Shown: in pieces, positions 61,073 through 64,000 of the stretch
Numbering within the stretch: the stretch's first letter is position 1
Layout of the letters: every line of letters begins with the position of its first letter
NCBI RefSeq assembly: GCF_000718095.1
Contig: NZ_JOEI01000005.1
Span: forward strand, 186,001 to 250,000
Source of the DNA: Streptomyces scopuliridis RB72
GTDB taxonomy: Bacteria > Actinomycetota > Actinomycetes > Streptomycetales > Streptomycetaceae
Direction: 5' to 3'
Length of the DNA: 64,000 nucleotides
The notes under the pieces: model-generated
What the model saw: the letters and a program-made list of their open reading frames with translations, nothing else
Databases searched by the model: none
What the model was told of the DNA's origin: nothing
Made by a program: the position numbers and the translations under genes

Positions 61073-62896
61073 TTGCGCGAGTTCACCGTCCCCCCTCTGC
61101 CGGCCGCCCCCCACGTGGGTGGGCTCGCGGACGCCGTGTTCGATCATGCCGTCGACGATCCGCGACGGGTCGCGCTCGGCCGCAAGGACGAGCGGGGCCA
61201 GTGGTGGGACATGACCTCGGCCGCGTTCCGTGACGAGGTACTGGCGCTGGCCAAAGGGCTGCTCGCGCACGGCGTACGGTTCGGCGACCGGGTCGCGATC
61301 ATGTCCCGTACCCGCTACGAGTGGACGCTCTTCGACTTCGCGCTCTGGGCCGTCGGCGCGCAGTCCGTACCGGTCTATCCCACCTCCTCGGCCGAACAGG
61401 TCTACTGGATGCTGTACGACGCCGAGGTCTCGGCCTGCATGGTCGAGCACGAGGACCACGCCATGACCATCGGTTCGGTCATCGACCGGCTGCCCAGGCT
61501 CAAACGGCTCTGGCAGCTGGACGCCGACGCGGTGGACGAGTTGTTCGCCGCGGGCGCCGGCATCGACGACGAGGTGGTGCACCGGCACCGCAGGGCGGTG
61601 ACACCGGACTCCGTGGCCACGGTGATCTACACCTCGGGCACCACGGGCCGCCCCAAGGGGTGTGTGATCACCCACGCCTGCTTCATGTTCGAGGCGGACA
61701 CGGTCCTCAACCGCTGGGAGCCGGTCTTCCGCTCCAAGGCCGGTGAGGAGACGTCGACCCTGCTCTTCCTGCCGCTCGCGCATGTCTTCGGGCGGATGAT
61801 CGAGATCGCGGCGATCCGCGGCCGGGTGAAGCTGGGACATCAGCCCGTCCTCCAGGCGAGCGCGCTGCTGCCCGATCTCGTGGCGTTCCGGCCGTCCTTC
61901 ATCCTGGCCGTGCCGTACATCTTCGAGAAGGTCTACCAGGCGGCACGCCGCAAGGCGGAGAGGGACGGCAAGGCCGGGCCCTTCGACAAGGCCGTGGAGG
62001 TGGCGGTGCGGTACGCGGAGGCGCTGGAACACCGCGCCTTCGGCCTCGGCCCCGGCCCCTCCGCGACGCTGCGGGTGCAGCACCAGTTCTTCGAGAAGGC
62101 CGTCTACAGCAAGGTCCGTGACGCGATGGGCGGCCGGGTACGGCACGCCATGTCGGGCGGTTCGGCGATGGACCGGCGGCTCGGGCTGTTCTTCGCGGGC
62201 GCGGGCGTCACCGTCTACGAGGGGTACGGTCTCACCGAGTCCTGCGCGGCGGCCACCGCCAACCCGCCGGAGCGCACCCGCTACGGCACGGTCGGCCAGC
62301 CGATCCCCGGCACCTCGGTGCATATCGCGGCGGACGGCGAGGTGTGGCTGAGCGGCGGCCAGATCTTCTCCGGCTATCTCAACGACCCCAAGGCCACCGA
62401 CGCCGTACTGCACGACGGCTGGCTGGCCACCGGCGATCTCGGGGCGCTCGACGAGGACGGCTATCTGACCATCACCGGACGCAAGAAGGAAATACTGGTC
62501 ACCTCCGGCGGCAAGAGCGTCTCGCCCGGCGCCCTGGAGGACCGGGTACGGGCGCATCCGCTGGTGTCGCAGTGCATCGTGGTCGGCAATGACCGGCCGT
62601 ATATCGCGGCGCTGGTGACCGTGGACCGGGAGGCCGTCGACCACTGGCTGTCCCTCCAGGGGCGGCCACCGCTCAAACCCACCGATCTGGTGCGGGACAA
62701 GGATCTGGAGATGGAGGTCCGGCGCGCGGTGGTGGCCGCGAACACGGCGGTGTCCCAGGCCGAGTCGATCCGTACGTTCCGGATCCTCGCCCATCCGTTC
62801 AGCGAGGAACTGGGCCTGCTGACACCGTCGTTGAAGCTCAAGCGCAAGGCGATCGAGGCCGCCTACGCGATCGAGGTGGACGCGCTCTACCGTTGA
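61073..62896 (+). CDS. Long-chain acyl-CoA synthetase (AMP-forming)
   Basis: This 607-residue ANL-superfamily enzyme activates a fatty acid with ATP and CoA. I start at TTG 61073 (AAGGAG at 61060-61065), giving MREFTVPPLP, which matches related Streptomyces proteins; the track frame extends 29 codons upstream across a hairpin (GGACGCTC/GAGCGTCC, 60999-61022). VATVIYTSGTTGRPKGC is the P-loop, YEGYGLTESCAAAT the adenylate motif, DGWLATGDLGALDEDGYLTITGRKKEIL (cut to WLATGDLG and ITGRKKEIL) the hinge, and the late SLKLKRK carries the catalytic Lys. The downstream aldo/keto reductase is independent. Confidence 0.92.
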   Translation: MREFTVPPLPAAPHVGGLADAVFDHAVDDPRRVALGRKDERGQWWDMTSAAFRDEVLALAKGLLAHGVRFGDRVAIMSRTRYEWTLFDFALWAVGAQSVPVYPTSSAEQVYWMLYDAEVSACMVEHEDHAMTIGSVIDRLPRLKRLWQLDADAVDELFAAGAGIDDEVVHRHRRAVTPDSVATVIYTSGTTGRPKGCVITHACFMFEADTVLNRWEPVFRSKAGEETSTLLFLPLAHVFGRMIEIAAIRGRVKLGHQPVLQASALLPDLVAFRPSFILAVPYIFEKVYQAARRKAERDGKAGPFDKAVEVAVRYAEALEHRAFGLGPGPSATLRVQHQFFEKAVYSKVRDAMGGRVRHAMSGGSAMDRRLGLFFAGAGVTVYEGYGLTESCAAATANPPERTRYGTVGQPIPGTSVHIAADGEVWLSGGQIFSGYLNDPKATDAVLHDGWLATGDLGALDEDGYLTITGRKKEILVTSGGKSVSPGALEDRVRAHPLVSQCIVVGNDRPYIAALVTVDREAVDHWLSLQGRPPLKPTDLVRDKDLEMEVRRAVVAANTAVSQAESIRTFRILAHPFSEELGLLTPSLKLKRKAIEAAYAIEVDALYR

Positions 62897-62991
62897 GGTG
62901 CGCACTGACGTCCACGCCCGCGGGAATCCGCCCGCCGCCGTGATCGTTGTTCATCCGGAGAAGCAACCGACGACGTTAGGATCGACCGCTC

Positions 62992-63822
62992 GTGAGCAAG
63001 GTCCCCACCCTCACTCTCCACAACGGCATCGAGATGCCCCAGCTCGGCTTCGGCGTCTGGCAGGTCCCGGACGACGAGGCGACGCGGGCCGTCGGCACCG
63101 CCCTGGAGGCCGGCTACCGCAGCATCGACACCGCCGCCCTCTACCGCAACGAAGAGGGCACGGGCAGGGCCATCGCGGCCTCCGGGATCGCCCGTGAGGA
63201 ACTGTTCGTCACCACCAAGCTGTTGAACGGCGAGCAGGGCTACGACACGACACTGCGTGCCTTCGACACCTCGCTGGGGAAGCTCGGTCTGGAGTATGTC
63301 GACCTCTATCTGATCCACTGGCCGATGCCGGCCCGCGACACCTATGTCGACAGCTACAAGGCGTTCGAGAGGATCCTGGGCGAGGGCCGCGCCAAGGCCA
63401 TCGGCGTCTCGAACTTCCTTCCCGAGCACCTGGAGCGGCTGCTCGGCGAGACCTCCGTGGTCCCCGCCGTCAACCAGATCGAGCTGCACCCGCAGCTCCA
63501 GCAGTCCGCGTCCCGGGCGTTCCACGCGGAGCACTCCATCGCCACCGAGGCATGGTCGCCGCTCGGTCAGGGCAAGGGGCTGCTGGAGGTCCCGACGGTG
63601 GTCGCCATCGCGCGCAAGCACGACAGGACCCCGGCGCAGGTGGTGCTCCGCTGGCATCTCCAGCTGGGCAACGTGGTGATTCCCAAGTCCGTGACGCCGT
63701 CCCGGATCCAGGAGAACATCGACGTCTTCGGCTTCGAGCTGGACGCCGACGATCTGGCGGCGTTCGCCGCGCTGGACGAGGGCAGGCGCCTCGGTCCCGA
63801 CCCGGCGGAGCTCAACGGCTGA
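62992..63822 (+). CDS. Aldo/keto reductase
   Basis: This 276-residue NADPH-dependent (beta/alpha)8-barrel enzyme starts at GTG 62992 and reads VPTLTLHNGIEMPQLGFGVW. The catalytic tetrad is visible: Asp and Tyr in SIDTAALYRNEEG, Lys in VTTKLLNG and His in LYLIHWPMP. The nucleotide site is in IPKSVTPSRIQENIDVF. The sequence belongs to the 2,5-diketo-gluconate reductase/AKR5 branch. Physiological substrate not predictable. Confidence 0.93.
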   Translation: MSKVPTLTLHNGIEMPQLGFGVWQVPDDEATRAVGTALEAGYRSIDTAALYRNEEGTGRAIAASGIAREELFVTTKLLNGEQGYDTTLRAFDTSLGKLGLEYVDLYLIHWPMPARDTYVDSYKAFERILGEGRAKAIGVSNFLPEHLERLLGETSVVPAVNQIELHPQLQQSASRAFHAEHSIATEAWSPLGQGKGLLEVPTVVAIARKHDRTPAQVVLRWHLQLGNVVIPKSVTPSRIQENIDVFGFELDADDLAAFAALDEGRRLGPDPAELNG

Positions 63823-63836
63823 CCCCGAACACCGCG

Positions 63837-63866
63837 GCGCCGTCGGCCCGTTACGGCCGACGGCGC
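63837..63866. terminator. Bidirectional terminator between convergent genes
   Basis: Perfect 12-bp arms GCGCCGTCGGCC (63837-63848) and GGCCGACGGCGC (63855-63866) with loop CGTTAC lie between the aldo/keto reductase and the AraC-type gene. Confidence 0.88.
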
Positions 63867-63882
63867 TGTCGGCCGGGCCGCG

Positions 63883-64000
63883 CTACGAGCCGACCGGCAG
63901 CGCGCCCGACCGGTACTCCTGCGGGCTGACGCCGCGTACCCGCTTGAAGGCCGCGCTCAGCGCGAACGAACCGCTGTAGCCGACCTTCCTGGCCACCGAC
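63883..64000 (-). CDS. AraC-family regulator, C-terminal end only
   Basis: Minus-strand translation of the last bases gives SVARKVGYSGSFALSAAFKR, then VRGVSPQEYRSGALPVGS and a stop at 63883-63885. VGYSGSFALSAAFKR...GVSPQEYR is the second helix-turn-helix of AraC/XylS regulators. The rest lies beyond the right edge of the window. Confidence 0.9.
   Translation of the reverse strand, partial: SVARKVGYSGSFALSAAFKRVRGVSPQEYRSGALPVGS

Overview
The window is high-GC actinobacterial DNA. Dense operons with ATGA/GTGA overlaps, GTG/TTG starts, many Tat signals, OFA-type transporters, an FCD-GntR regulator and a 1,200-residue secreted sugar-active protein all point to Streptomyces or a close relative. 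No replication, phage or CRISPR genes are visible.

Positions 1-17 kb look accessory. A truncated XRE regulator and a Tat-exported cupin come first. They are followed by an extracytoplasmic flavin/electron-transfer island at 2.98-10.8 kb. Its plus-strand operon is AT-richer than its surroundings and encodes a micro-ORF, a one-helix peptide, a ferric-reductase-like membrane flavocytochrome and a lipoprotein flavodoxin. Its minus-strand operon encodes an FMN-binding lipoprotein, a three-subunit PaoABC-like molybdenum hydroxylase with a Tat-exported Fe-S subunit, and an ApbE flavin transferase. Three copies of a 55-nt repeat, two in one orientation and one in the other, flank the island, and the right-hand copy abuts a decayed IS630-type transposase. 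Next are a secreted pectate lyase, a two-component system divergent from an unusual ABC permease, and a tRNA-Leu(GAG).

Positions 17.5-28 kb and 48-58.5 kb form a split oxalate/formate catabolic locus. The first part has an aldehyde dehydrogenase, a SucCD pair, formyl-CoA:oxalate CoA-transferase (Frc), an ADP-forming acyl-CoA synthetase and two tandem OFA transporters. The second part has a GntR/FCD regulator, a KAS III-like enzyme, a third OFA transporter with an overlapping small-subunit gene, a PanE-like reductase, a three-gene NAD-linked formate dehydrogenase whose catalytic polypeptide is split across two genes, and FdhD. A shared motif, near ACTGTATGCAAT or ACTGTAGACAAT, lies at four promoters in the two parts and suggests one regulon. 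No oxalyl-CoA decarboxylase gene is visible.

Positions 28-36.5 kb hold a minus-strand Ebo-type operon (EboF, E, B and A, a TIM-barrel protein and EboC/UbiA) headed by an inositol-phosphate synthase-like gene in the place of EboD. Positions 36.5-48 kb hold a sugar locus: a four-domain secreted protein (sorbosone dehydrogenase-like, PKD, CBM6-like, ThuA and DUF1080), a TIM-barrel isomerase, a Gfo/Idh dehydrogenase, a ribose-type ABC transporter and a ROK regulator. The last 5.5 kb carries a bile-acid-symporter-family transporter divergent from a LysR regulator, a long-chain acyl-CoA synthetase, an aldo/keto reductase and the end of an AraC-type gene.
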